Assembly (NCBI RefSeq): GCF_030445035.2
Contig: NC_080680.1
Coordinates: 111,378,228-111,442,227, forward strand
DNA from: Dasypus novemcinctus
Lineage: Eukaryota > Chordata > Mammalia > Cingulata > Dasypodidae
Direction: 5' to 3'
Length of the DNA: 64,000 nt
The notes below the pieces were generated by a model, which was not told the DNA's origin, did no database searches, and saw nothing but the letters and a program-made list of their open reading frames with translations. A program made the position numbers and the translations under genes. Below are positions 11,470-21,534 of the stretch, piece after piece; positions within the stretch are counted from its first letter, which is position 1; each line of letters opens with the position of its first letter.

Positions 11470-12256
11470 ATAAATAAAATAATAATAATAAATAATAATA
11501 ATGTTACATACATTACTCCTTACATCAGAATAAATTCCAGAAGGATCAAAGATTTAAAAGTAAAAAGATGAAACTTTAAAAAGTATTACATATACATTTT
11601 GTCAAAATGTATAAAATTGTGCAGTACGAAGTGTAAACCAGGGAAGCAGACTTGGCCCAGTGGTTAGGGCGTCCGTCTACCATATGGGAGGTCTGCGGTT
11701 CAAACCCGGGCCTCCTTGACCCATGTGGAGCTGGCCATGTGCAGTGCTGATGCGCGCAAGGAGTGCCCTGCCACGCAGGGGTGTCCCCCATGTAGGGGAG
11801 CCCCACGCCCAAGGAGTGTGCCCCATAAAGAGAGCTGCCCAGTGCGAAAGAAAGTGCAGCCTGCCCAGGAATGGCGCCGCACACACGGAGAGCTGACGCA
11901 GCAGGAAGACGCAGCAAAAAAAAAACACAGATTCCCATGCTGCTGATAACAACAGAAGCAGACAAAGAAGAAGACACAGCAAATAGACACAAGAACAGAC
12001 AACCAGGGTGGGGGGAAGGGGAGAGAAATAAATAAATAAATCTTTTTTTAAAAAAAAACGAAAAACAAAGTGTAAACCATAATGTAAACTATAGACCATG
12101 GTTAGTAGCAATGCTTCAATACGTGTTCATCAGCTGTAACAAACGTACCACGCTAATTTAAGATGTTAATGGGGAAAAGTCTGGGAGGGGGAGGGAAAGG
12201 GGTGGGGTTTATTTTGATCTAACATTTATATAATTTAAAGCTTCTATAAAAATAAA
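11470..12256 (+). mobile_element. L1 3' end split by a DAS SINE
   Basis: Left of the SINE is an L1 ORF2 piece (ccagaaggatcaaagattta). Right of it, from 12068, is the L1 3' UTR module (aaaccataatgtaaactata, agtagcaatgcttcaatacg, aagatgttaatgg) and an A-rich end near 12255. Removing the SINE and one copy of the 12-bp duplication restores a continuous L1 end. A short (AAT)n tract lies at 11470-11502. Confidence 0.7.
11641..12067 (+). mobile_element. Long DAS-type SINE (tRNA head plus body)
   Basis: The head starts gggaagcagacttggcccag and has box B ggttcaaaccc (11697-11707). A GC-rich body of about 180-200 bp follows, then an A-rich part, a G-rich spacer, repeated AATAAA-type signals, and a T7 run before the A tail. 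Exact 12-bp target-site duplications aagtgtaaacca flank it (11629-11640 and 12068-12079), showing L1-type retroposition. This is the tRNA-plus-unrelated-body class of DAS-SINE. The short duplications and low divergence suggest a fairly young copy. Confidence 0.9.
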
Positions 12257-12257
12257 A

Positions 12258-12415
12258 AATAAATTCAAAAGCATTAGATGCTGGGAAAGTTCTGGACACA
12301 GCAGTGGCGGTTATACAACATTGTGAATGTATTTAATACCACTGAATTGTACACTGAAAATGATTAAATGGTCATTTTTTTCACATCTATTTTACCGTAA
12401 TTAAAGGGGGGTGCA
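12258..12415 (+). mobile_element. L1M 3' UTR fragment
   Basis: Contains acaacattgtgaatgtattt, aataccactgaattgtacac, and gattaaatggtcat, the 3' UTR signature of older L1M elements. A weak T/A-rich tail follows. The same signature appears at 26615-26690. Confidence 0.7.
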
Positions 12416-13922
12416 TTAGAAGGACTTCTGGACCCAGGCGAGATGGAAGAAGTCCACTACAGCCTATTTCTCCCTCTAATTACAACTTAAAACTATGGAA
12501 AAAATACATTAAGCAACTTCCTAAAGACTCTGAAAAGTAAACAAAAGAAGATAGGGAATGGGAGCCAAAACGCATACAGAGTTGAGGTTCCTAGGTTCCC
12601 CCGTTTGCCCCGTGCTCTGATCCGAGGACAAGCCCCAGTCGTGCTGCTGGTGGTAGAGGGGCAGGCAACTGCAATGCCAATAGAAACGGCTTTTCTGGCC
12701 AGAGGAAGTGGAAAAAGAGGCCTCTGAGGCCCAAAGAGTGTGGGAGGAATCCCTGTTTTCTCTTTTTCTTTTTTGCTCTCCCTTCTTTGTCCTGAGGGCG
12801 GGTGTCAGTCATGGAGCTGTGCTGCAAGCCAGAAGAGAAAACTCCGTGGAAAAACCCTGTCTTTCTGGCCAGAGGGTCAAGAAAAGGGTCCTCTGCAGGC
12901 TGGAGCATAGGAAGGAATCATGGAGAACAGAGAGCAGAGAAAGGAACCTCCTAATTCTGTGCATAAACCTGCGGAAATCCCAAACTCACCCCTGCCCTGT
13001 GCACACACACGACAGACTCAATGCAAAGAGCAAAGGCTTTGAGAACTGAATCACAACTTAAATCGCCCCCAAGTCTTAAATTAGCCTTTAAGTGGCACAA
13101 GCCGGGGATAGACCCAAACCACCAGAGCTCAAGTTTTGAAAACCAAACTAACATTGGAACAACCACCCCAGAAGGGAAGACAGAACGTTCGATCTGAACC
13201 TAATGGGGTTGATTGCCTGCTAAAACATAAAAATCCACATTTTCCAAAGGATTTTAATAGAACTCAGAATCTTACGACATATTTTAAATGTCCAGGATAT
13301 AATCCAAAATACTCGGCATATGAAGAAGGAAAAGGTGACCAATTCTCAAAGAAAAGTCTACCAACAGATGCCAACTCTTAGATGACTCAGATGTTATATC
13401 ATTAAAGATGTAAAACACAGCTATCATAACCATAATTCAGGAAATGAGGTGAACACTCTTGAAATGAATGGAAAGGTAGAAGTTAGCAGAGAAATAGAAA
13501 CTACAAAAAGAACCAAATCAAAATTTTATAACTGAAAAATATATTGATGAAAATAAAAAACTCATTTGGTGGACTTAATACCAGAATGGAGATGACAGAA
13601 CAGAGGAAAGAGTCAGTGACCTTGACAATAGGTTAGTAGAAATTACTCAATCAGAATAATAGAAGGAATAAAGATTGAAAAACCATGAACAGAATCATCA
13701 GGACTTGTAGAACAATATCAAAAGGTTTAACATTCATGTCATTGGAGTCCCAGAACAAGAAAAGAGACTGGTGCTCTTTTTGAAGAAATAATGACCAATA
13801 TAATCCACAATTTAGTGAAAGGCATAAATTTACAGATTTAAGAAACTCAGTAAACCCAAACAAGATAAACTCAAAGAAAACCATGCTCAGGTGTATCGTA
13901 ACGAAACTACTAAATACCAAAG
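12416..13922 (+). mobile_element. L1M 5' UTR and ORF1-side fragment
   Basis: Begins with the L1M 5' UTR style (ggcgagatggaagaagtcc), continues with two 'tttctggccagagg' phrases (12693 and 12862) typical of old L1 5' UTRs, and then gttatatcattaaagatgta. From 13730 it has cattggagtcccagaacaag and gaagaaataatgaccaat, the L1 region leading into ORF1. Stop codons interrupt all frames, so this is a dead copy. A DAS SINE truncates it at about 13923. Confidence 0.65.
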
Positions 13923-13923
13923 A

Positions 13924-14165
13924 GGGAAGAGGACTTGGCCCAATGGATAGGACATCTGCCTACCACATGGGAGGTCTGCGGTTCAAACGCCAGGCCTCCT
14001 TGACCCGTGTGGAGCTGGCCCATGCGCAGTGCTGATGCACGCAAGGAGTGCTGTGCCACGCAGGGGTGTCCCCTGCGTAGGGGAGCCCCACGTACAAGGA
14101 GTGTGCCCTGTATGGAAAGCCGCCCAGCGTGAAAGAAAGTGCAGCCTACCCAGGAGTGACGCTGT
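13924..14165 (+). mobile_element. Long DAS-type SINE, 3'-truncated
   Basis: Head gggaagaggacttggcccaa with box B ggttcaaacgc, then the GC-rich body (ccacgcaggggtgtcccctg, gaaagaaagtgcagcctacc) as in 11641-12067. The match stops at about 14165, just where other copies continue with 'ggcgccgcacacacgg'. No A-tail remains. It faces a reverse-oriented copy 270 bp downstream. Confidence 0.85.
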
Positions 14166-14430
14166 GGGGAAATGGTCTCCCTCCCCCACGCCACACAGAG
14201 TCGAGTGAGCAAGAGCAGCTTCAGAATTAAATTGTTGTTAGACAAGGCGAGATGGAGAGGGCCTGAGATAGCCCTATGGAATTCCCCCAAAACTCTCTGG
14301 AGTACCTCAAGCGAGCAGCCAAATATCTCCCACACCCACAAGGAAGAGCAGAAGCTAGCTGAAAGAAGTGAGCTGGCAGTTCTGCAGATCCTAGAGATAA
14401 TGAATTAAAAAAACAAACCTCAAGGACAAC
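14166..14430. other. Spacer between inverted SINEs
   Basis: Unassigned sequence with phrases such as gatggagagggcctgagata and tctcccacacccacaaggaag. It looks like a piece of the interrupted older repeat, but I could not identify it. It ends in an A-rich run beside the next SINE's tail. Confidence 0.4.
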
Positions 14431-14873
14431 ATTTTTTTTTAAGATGTATTGATTTATTTTATTTATTTATTTATTTATTATTTATTTCTCTCCCCTTCCC
14501 CCTTCCCCCTTGTCTGCTCTCTGTGTCCATTTGTTGCGTGTTCTTCTTTGTCCACTTCTGTTATTGTCAGCGGCACGGGAATCTGTGTTTCTTTTTGTTG
14601 CGTCATCTTGTGTGTCAGCTCTCCGTGTGTGCAGCGCCATTCCTGGGCAGGCTGAACTTTTCTTTTGTACTAGGCGGCTCTCCTTACAGGGCACACTCCT
14701 TGCACGTGGGGCTCCCCTACGCAGGGGACACCCTTGCGTGGCAGGGCACTCCTTGCGCGCATCAGCACTGCACGTCGGCCAGCTCCACACGGGTCAAGGA
14801 GGCCCAAGGTTTGAACTGTGGACCTCCCATGTGGTAGACAGATGCCCTATCCACTGGGCCAAATCCGCTTCCC
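14431..14873 (-). mobile_element. Long DAS-type SINE, full length, inverted
   Basis: Read on the minus strand: head gggaagcggatttggcccag (ends at 14873), GC-rich body, the phrase 'ctgccgctgacaataacag', a G-rich spacer, many AAATA repeats and the A-tail (the plus-strand T run at 14432-14440). It pairs in inverted orientation with 13924-14165. No convincing target-site duplication was found. Confidence 0.88.
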
Positions 14874-15009
14874 TCTTAAGGAGCTTTTTAGCAAGAAGGG
14901 TTATTGACAACTGAACTCCTCACGGAGCCATGTTCAGAGGCCACACATTCCAACAGCAGTTAGCGTGAAAAGAAGACCCCTGAAGGCCAGCTGCCTGCTC
15001 TATCTCCTT

Positions 15010-15090
15010 CCCATTACTCTCCCACACCTACCCCCACACACACATACATGCATGTACTCACACACATGTACACACACAATGGCTTGAACA
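15010..15090. repeat. CA-rich simple sequence
   Basis: Irregular cacaca/catgta stretch (cacacacacatacatgcatg and cacacatgtacacacac). Confidence 0.6.
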
Positions 15091-15384
15091 TACACACAAC
15101 CTTGGGGAGAAAAGGAGGTAGAGGAATCCCTACACTGGCTGAGAAACCCTGGAATTGTTTTTCTATGTTTCTGCCACCAGGAGGAGTGAGGGACCAAGAG
15201 CGAATTTGATTGAAGTTACAGAAAATTAACTACCTTCATTTTTGCAGATCTGAATTTTGAGCCTGAAAATTCATACTCATTATAAATATTTGTTGAATGA
15301 ATGAATGAGTGAGTGAGTGAGAGCGGGGGCTCTCAGCAAAGCAGTCATGATTTCCAAGCAAGACGGTAATTACTGAAAAGAGTG

Positions 15385-15565
15385 TTTGCTTTCTAGTCCT
15401 TGCTTGGTCACTTATTGCCTGGCGTTCCTTGGGTAGTTGGTGGGTCTCTTTGGGTCTCAGCCTCATCACCTGTAAAATGGGATGATGATAACGGCCCTGA
15501 CCTCCTTAAAATGCTCTTATGGTGCTCAAATGAGATAACATACTCAAAGGTGCTTTATATGGGAT
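15385..15565 (+). mobile_element. MIR
   Basis: Sense MIR: tgcttggtcacttattgcct, then tgggtctcagcctcatcacc, tgtaaaatgggatgatgata, and caaatgagataacatactca. Good order and spacing. Confidence 0.8.
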
Positions 15566-15967
15566 TATAATGAGGGCATCCAGATCACCCCTGATTTGTG
15601 ATACAAGGAACTAGAGAAAAGTAGTTCAAAGATCTCAAAGATCAAAGAGTTCTGCCGTTACCCTCTTCTCAACCAAAATGTGTTTCTAGAAATGGCAAGG
15701 ATCAGTGACTACGTTTTCCCTGGAACCACATGAGTGCTAATTGGAGGATATTGAGGATTATACTCCCAATATCGGCAGAACACACTCCATTGGGATGAAA
15801 TTCCCAGGGCATGAAGCAGATTTGATTTCATTGTGAAAAGTCTGCCTGCTATGCAACAACAAATTAAGCTCAGATGACTATTCCTGTAAAACGTGTTCTG
15901 TGCTCACCACTGCTATTATGGGGTGGATAGCCATGGTAAAGAATCAATTAAAACTCTGACACAATAA

Positions 15968-16216
15968 ATGGAGTTCAAAGACCTGTTTCACAGGTTTCCC
16001 CAGAGGAAAATAATCATGATGCATTATACTTTGGAAGCCGATCGAGGCAAGATTCCTGAGACAAGTCCTGTGGTTTACAAGACAGACTTGAGCTTTTCTA
16101 AACCATTTTTGAAGTGCTATTTGAAGGATTCAGTGTTTAATTCTCCAGTAGTCCAACAGCAACATGGTGGAGCAAGAGGGATTATCAACATGTGGCCATC
16201 CTCCGGAAAACTGTAA
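15968..16216 (+). other. Unassigned 82-codon open frame with donor-like 3' end
   Basis: An 82-codon ATG frame with a stop codon directly upstream of the ATG, in a stretch free of recognised repeats. The encoded peptide has no recognised domain, signal peptide or membrane segment. A good splice-donor match (GTAAGT) begins at 16213, inside the last codons. An acceptor-like tttcacag lies at 15986-15993, so an internal exon of about 219 bp is possible. Chance frames of this length are common in 64 kb, so this is only a candidate. Confidence 0.15.
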
Positions 16217-16579
16217 GTTCCCTTAAAAATGCATTCAAAGAAATGAAAATATTACGGTGTTTATATTTTTGCCCATGTTGAAAGGAAAGCGAATGTAAAG
16301 CAAGTCAAGTCACAAGGATATTAAAACTGCATTTCTTTTCTAGTTTTCTAATAGGGCTCACACCCAAAAGGGTAGCCATTGTCCAGGAACTCTCTTTTTT
16401 TTAAAAGAAGCTCTAAAATTTCAAAAAGAGATTCACAAAACATGAATGAGAGCGTTACAAGTAAAATATGAATATTTGTCATTATTACGGTTTAAATCAT
16501 GTTTCTATGACAGCAAATAGGAATGTTGATGATAAGAACAGTGTGTTTCTTGGCTAATTCAGACATCTGTAAACAATCT

Positions 16580-16860
16580 TCAGTCTCATTGCCCCAATAA
16601 TTTCTGTCTCTCCACCTGAATAAATATAAGAGACGTTGAGGTTAAGGGAGTGTATTTTCTGGAGTGTTGCCTAAATGAGCTTTGGCGGAAATAAAGAATT
16701 GAGCAGGTCAAAAGCAAGCCAAGCGTCTGCAGTGATCGTTGTCGAGGAACAAATAAGGCTTGCTGATGCCATTGGCTTATCAGGAAATGGTCTGGGGGAC
16801 TCCGCAAACCCCCGGTTTTGCACACTAATTCAGAACAAACCTGAGTCAGCATGAGGGTGG
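16580..16860. promoter_or_regulatory. Possible conserved non-coding element with MARE/AP-1-like site
   Basis: Repeat-free sequence of mixed composition. It contains tgagtcagca (16842-16851), a match to an AP-1/MAF-type recognition element, and an imperfect palindrome around gcaaacccccggttttgc (16804-16821). Function is inferred from motif and lack of repeats only; conservation was not tested. Confidence 0.2.
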
Positions 16861-17099
16861 GGCGTAAAAGTCATGTTTTCAAGACATTTCACCGGGACAG
16901 AGAGAAAGAGAAAGAATGAAAAGGAAATCCAGAGCATAAGGACAAGACTGGGCCTGCCAATTCACACGTTCAGCTTTCATAAGGGGCAGGACGTTTTCAG
17001 AGGAAATGTTCTCACAGTGCAGGAATCCATGTGTTTAGGAAAGTAAAAATGTTTGACACTCCGTTCACAGAATCTATCTGCAACATCTTTTCTTTTTCA

Positions 17100-18050
17100 G
17101 TATGAGGAGGTGAGAAGGGGGCAGTTAAACTAGGCTGGAAGTTAGGGACACCATTTTTAGCCAAGTAAAATAATTTTCCAAAAAAATCTTTTGTTTCTCA
17201 TCCTATTAAATGGACACCTAAATCCTTAATGTCCCCTCTATTGCTTGGGAAAAGTATCCTTTCTCGTGGAATAATGTGTGCTTCAGTTTGTTGATGCTTT
17301 CTTAACCTTTAGAGAACACAGGCCTTTCAGAGCTATTCAGCGGGAGGCTCAGAATGTTCCAGAACCTTGGAGTCTTGTGGTCCTGACAAAGACCTTGGGG
17401 CTATAAGGAGAGAGGGTGTCAGGCCAGGTCTGTGCCCTGCCCCACACTGCTTTCCTGCCCCCACAATCTCTCTCCCCTCAAACATACACTCCAACCACAC
17501 CTGGCTTTCACCTACGATTTCGTTAAAAAAAAAAAAGTTTCCACTGCTTAAAAAACAAAAACGTGACTATCACTAAAATAGTCCCCTTTTTCATTTGACA
17601 GGGAGGGGCATTTAATTTCCCAGAAAATTATAATGAATATGTTAAAGGCAGATCAGCAAGAGAAGCCAGGGCTATGGATAACTAGCTCCATCATACCCGT
17701 CTTCTTTTCCCATTTTCCAAAGCAGTTGGTAGGGTCTACTTCACCTCACCCACCTCCTACCTTGACTTAGCTCATCTCATATTCTAAGGCCTTACATCAC
17801 ACGCCACAGAGTCCTAGAGGATAGGGCTCTATGTAACGCCTCTATAGTTAACCATATTCCACAAATGTTAATAGAGCACCTTTCCTATGCAGCCCAGGTT
17901 CTGGAGATCCCCAGGTGAGTAAGACACAATTCCTGTCCTCAGATATATATGCAACCTCTTATAACTGAAGCCTTCTTATAATTGTACCATGATAAGATTT
18001 TTTAAAAATATACCATATTATGGAGCAAAAGAGAAAAAGGAAATGGAGGC
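17100..18050. other. Non-coding, no clear element
   Basis: Apart from an A11 tract near 17525 and a short old-repeat phrase at 17870-17960 (gagcacctttcctatgcagcc), no gene or named repeat was recognised. Confidence 0.4.
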
Positions 18051-18059
18051 TCTGTAGAT

Positions 18060-18265
18060 GCTATTAAGGCGCCAGAAAATAAGGTTGTAGCATCAATTGA
18101 GGATCTGCTCGTGCAAGCCTGGAACATCTTTGGATCTTATTCTGGGAGAAGTCGGAGAGCCTATAAGAGTCTCTAAGCAGGAGGATGACTTGATCAGATC
18201 TATGTTTTTGACTGGACATCTTGAGTGGGCCACCAGCTGTAGGTCTGGGCCCTTGGAAACCAAAC
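18060..18265 (+). mobile_element. Ancient mammal-wide repeat, 3' part
   Basis: Phrases tctaagcaggaggatgacttgatcagatc and tttttgactggacatcttgagtggg match the 'gagcaggggagtgacatgatctgatttacg' and 'aaaggatcactctggctg' part of the family seen at 5440-5925. Diverged. Confidence 0.45.
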
Positions 18266-19876
18266 ACACAGAGTCTGCTGGCCAGGTGGGAAATCCTGAA
18301 GAATGTACCAAGATATAAAATCCCTGCCTGATCATGTTTCAGTTAAGTAATTGTAGTCATCTTATTTGAATTCAGAAATATTACCCAGGATGAAAAATAT
18401 TAGCCACAACTTTTTCAAGAACTATTTTTAAAAAAAAGCTTAAACCCATATTTTTGCACATCCTACCAGCTTTGGCATCTAGCAGAGTGTTTAAAGTAAA
18501 ATTAACCTGCTGCCTCTTGCTCTGAAGATTACTCATAAAGACTTGTCTTTGAACAAATTCTTCCCCAAAGAAGAAAGCCTGTTTTTTCAGAGAGCAAATT
18601 GCAATCCAAAAATAGATTTAGAAAAGGAGCTATGTTTCAAAATTAATACATTTACTTTCTTAAGTCTCAATTTTGACCCTTGTAGCATTTCAAGAAATAC
18701 CGAGCACCTTAACTTTTTTTCTGAAAAGCCAATGGGCTTACTTCGTACAAGGAAAAGAAATTTGATGAAACCAGAGTGAAAATCTGACTTGCTCTGTACT
18801 CATCTAAATTCAAGGCAAATCTATCAGAACCATACGGAACTTAAGAAAACAAACTTTAGAGGTAATTCAAAAGACCTCTATCTTCTATCATTGTATCCAC
18901 CAGTCCTCTTCCCCTTGTCTTCCTAGGGTGACCAACTATTCCACTGTATCCAGGACTGAGGGGTTTCCCAGGACATGGAATTTTAAGAGCTAAAACGGGA
19001 ACATTGGACACCCAGCTTTCAAGTCCACCCAAATCCTTATCAAAAGTCCCTTGTAGATGCAGGATTAGTTTACCGAGCGGCTATCACAAATACCACTCAT
19101 GGGTTGGCTTAAGCAATGAGAGGTGATTATCTCACAATTTCAAAGGCTTTCTGGCAGCATTCTGATGCTGGCTCCTTGGCTTGTATCTCTGCCTCTGTCA
19201 CATGTCAATGTCCTGAAGAAAACCCTATAGGGGTCCCTCTGGGTTCTTGCCCAGAGCAGATGAATTGGAGTCCATACTGGTGTGTTCATAAGAACAAGCA
19301 GGTTTAGTAATGCCTGCAGAAGGACAGGAGATTGGGATGTTTCAAATCTGCTTTCCCCAAACCAGGGGAGCAAGAGTTTTTATGATTCAACCAGGGGAGG
19401 ATAGAGTGGTTACCATCACAATGGCAAGTATACACAAGGGTGAGTTCTGAAATAACCATAAACAAGGGTAAGTTCACTCTAGAGTTTCCATCACTATGGT
19501 AAGTACACAAGGGTGAGGCTAAGTGTAGAGTAACCATAAACAGGGCTAAGACCTGTTTAGAATGACCATCACAAGAGTGGGTCTAGGCTAAATCCAACCA
19601 GTTTTAGCCATTGCAGATATCAACCTTTTGCTATTTCATAATATAAAGGCATCTATATAATGATTTTCTAATCATAATTATTTGTCAATTCCTAACCTTT
19701 AGTTACAATCCTCTCCTTTCTTGCTTCTGTGACTTCTTGGTACTCATCGTAAAGTTTCCAGTAATCTGGATTAAGACCCAGGGTCATTTGGTTGGGCCAC
19801 ACCGTAACTAAAACTAACATCTTCAAGGGGTCCTATTTAAAATAAATTCACACCCACAGGAATGCAGATTAAGACC

Positions 19877-20376
19877 ACGGGAAGTGGAAGTGGCTCAGGT
19901 GATAGGGCCTCTGCCTACCATATGGGAGGACCCTGGTTCGATCCCTGGGTCCTCGTGGTGAAAAAGAAGAAGAAAAAGTGTGCCTGTGCAGCGAGCCAGT
20001 GCCTGTGTGGTGAGCCAAGTGCCCACACAGTGAGCTGAGTGCCCACTCAGAGAGCCAAGTGCCTGCATGGTGAGCCGACTGCCCATGCCAATGAGTCACA
20101 ACAAAAGACAGACAAAGAGGACAGTCAAGGTGAAGTGCAACAGAGACCAGGAACTGAGGTGGCACAATTGTCAGGGAACCTCTCTCCACATCAGAGGTCG
20201 CCAGGATCGAATCCCAGTGAATCCTAGAGGAGAACGATGAGAAGACAAAAAAGAGATACAGATACAGAAGATCACACAGCAAATGGACACAGACAACAAA
20301 AACAGCAGGGCGGGGCCAGGGGAGGGGGAGGAGAAGGAAAAAATAAAAATAAAATAAAACAAATTGAAAAGAAAAA
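19877..20376 (+). mobile_element. Chimaeric SINE: tRNA head, 20-bp VNTR, second tRNA-like unit
   Basis: The order is: tRNA-like head with box A tggctcaggtgatagg and box B ggttcgatccc (19935-19945); a polypurine stretch; six tandem units of 19-20 bp (19980-20098); a linker; a second tRNA-like unit with box A tggcacaattgtcagg (20160-20175) and box B ggatcgaatcc (20204-20214); a tail with 'cacagcaaatggacacagac', a G-rich spacer and AATAAA-type A-rich DNA. Duplications agattaaga flank it (19866-19874 and 20377-20385). The head, tail and flanks show a pol III-type retroposon. It may be one of the DAS fusion classes or an undescribed variant. Confidence 0.85.
19980..20098 (+). repeat. 20-bp tandem repeat inside SINE (six units)
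   Basis: Units start at 19980, 19999, 20019, 20039, 20059 and 20079. They follow the pattern GTGCCYrnnynGnGAGCCnA and are 20 bp long (the first is 19 bp). The homologous block at 22350-22424 has four units of 18-20 bp, so copy number varies between family members. Confidence 0.9.
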
Positions 20377-20789
20377 AGATTAAGAACATATCTAAATTGG
20401 GGTACATAATTCAACCCACTGTACTGGGAAAGTAAAAAGTAACAGCAGCAGTGAAGAGGAGGGAGACATTGGGCATCATTTGGGTCCATAACATGGAAAG
20501 AAATACATTCAAACAGCAAGAATGCATTCCAAGTGAGCTGTCAGACTCACAACTTCAAACCTGTGTGCCATGACAGTGATGTGACTATGCAGCAGGCTGC
20601 AAAGGAATGTGTTTTTTTTTCTTACCTTCCAAGTCATTCACTCATCAAATGCCTACCATGTGCCAGGGTCAGGATCCAGGGGTGATGAGCCATCCCAGCC
20701 TTGGAGATGCTCACAGACCAGGGGTGCTGCAGAGGAGATGTATTGGGCGGCAATCGGGAATAACAGAGTTCCCGATGTCTACGAGCCAG

Positions 20790-20960
20790 ACATTTCTATG
20801 TGTTCTCTCATGCTCATAACTATACCTCCAGTAGGTAGATATTATTATCCCCATTTTACAAATTTAAAAAATAAAATAAAATAAAAACTGAAGCCCAAAG
20901 AAATTATGGAACTTGCCCAAGGCCACCCAGCTAGCAATGGCAGAGATATCACATTGTGAG
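20790..20960 (-). mobile_element. MIR
   Basis: Antisense MIR: gtaggtagatattattatcc, then ccattttacaaatttaaaaa, aactgaagcccaaagaaatt, ttgcccaaggccacccagct, and agcaatggcagag. An (AAAAT)n expansion interrupts the middle. Confidence 0.8.
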
Positions 20961-21534
20961 CTCGCTCCACATGATTCCAGAAACTGCCTATTCCACTACT
21001 CCCCGATCTCTTTCAGAGTGATCAGGGCTTATGGCAGGGGCATTCAGATTTCTGACCTCAGTCCAGCATCCTTTAGCCTTTCATCAGAATAGCTGTGTCT
21101 TCGCTCTGAATTCCCAGCAAAATTGTCAGGTTTTATTTATGCTAAGGATGGTGACAAGGTGGGAGTGGGGGAAATAACAGACAATTGGAAACTGCTGTTA
21201 GAGATTAGATCAAGATTGCACACAGAGCACTTGCATCAACTGACATCAATTTTCCACCCAAATTTCCATTTAATGACAGAATGAAAAAAAAAACGTTTTT
21301 TAAAAAGGAAAAAAAAAAGTCCATTAGAACAACGGAAAGCAAGAATGAGTACTACCAACCCACCAGAAACTAAGGAATTTCTGAATGATGGAAAGCAGAT
21401 GGGATTAGGCTGCAAGAGAAACAGGAATGGAGAAACCTCAGCTTGAAATACTTACAAGAGTCCCTGCTGTGAAAAAGGATCATGGAGAAAGGAGGAGAGC
21501 GATTGTCTGGAACATTAATTGGGGCACTCTAGAG

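Larger units (their letters stand above)
19055..20440 (-). mobile_element. Xenarthran LTR (MaLR/ERVL-like), split by SINE
   Basis: Antisense LTR-like block. Left parts resemble the LTR 3' end (accgagcggctatcacaaat). The part beside the SINE (cttcaaggggtcctatttaa, ttcacacccacaggaatg) and the part after it (taagaacatatctaaattgg, ggtacataattcaaccc) join into the LTR 5' end. Part of the middle (19320-19560) is an irregular repeat of 'accat..caagggt' phrases. No viral gene sequence was seen. Class assignment is from memory of similar LTRs; boundaries approximate. Confidence 0.45.

Noticed and set aside
11576..12111. Frames of 76-144 codons, including Cys/Leu-rich peptides that look like membrane segments.
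   Set aside because: They are translations of the DAS SINE. Near-identical peptides occur at each long copy (13.9, 14.5, 40.4 kb).
19980..20098. CRISPR-like direct repeats.
   Set aside because: Units are contiguous without spacers and lie inside a mammalian retroposon.
19869..20519. A 216-codon minus-strand frame with hydrophobic N-terminal part.
   Set aside because: It lies across the VNTR-SINE and LTR, and the same peptide pattern recurs at 22070-22645 in the second SINE. The hydrophobic stretch is the antisense of the A-rich tail.
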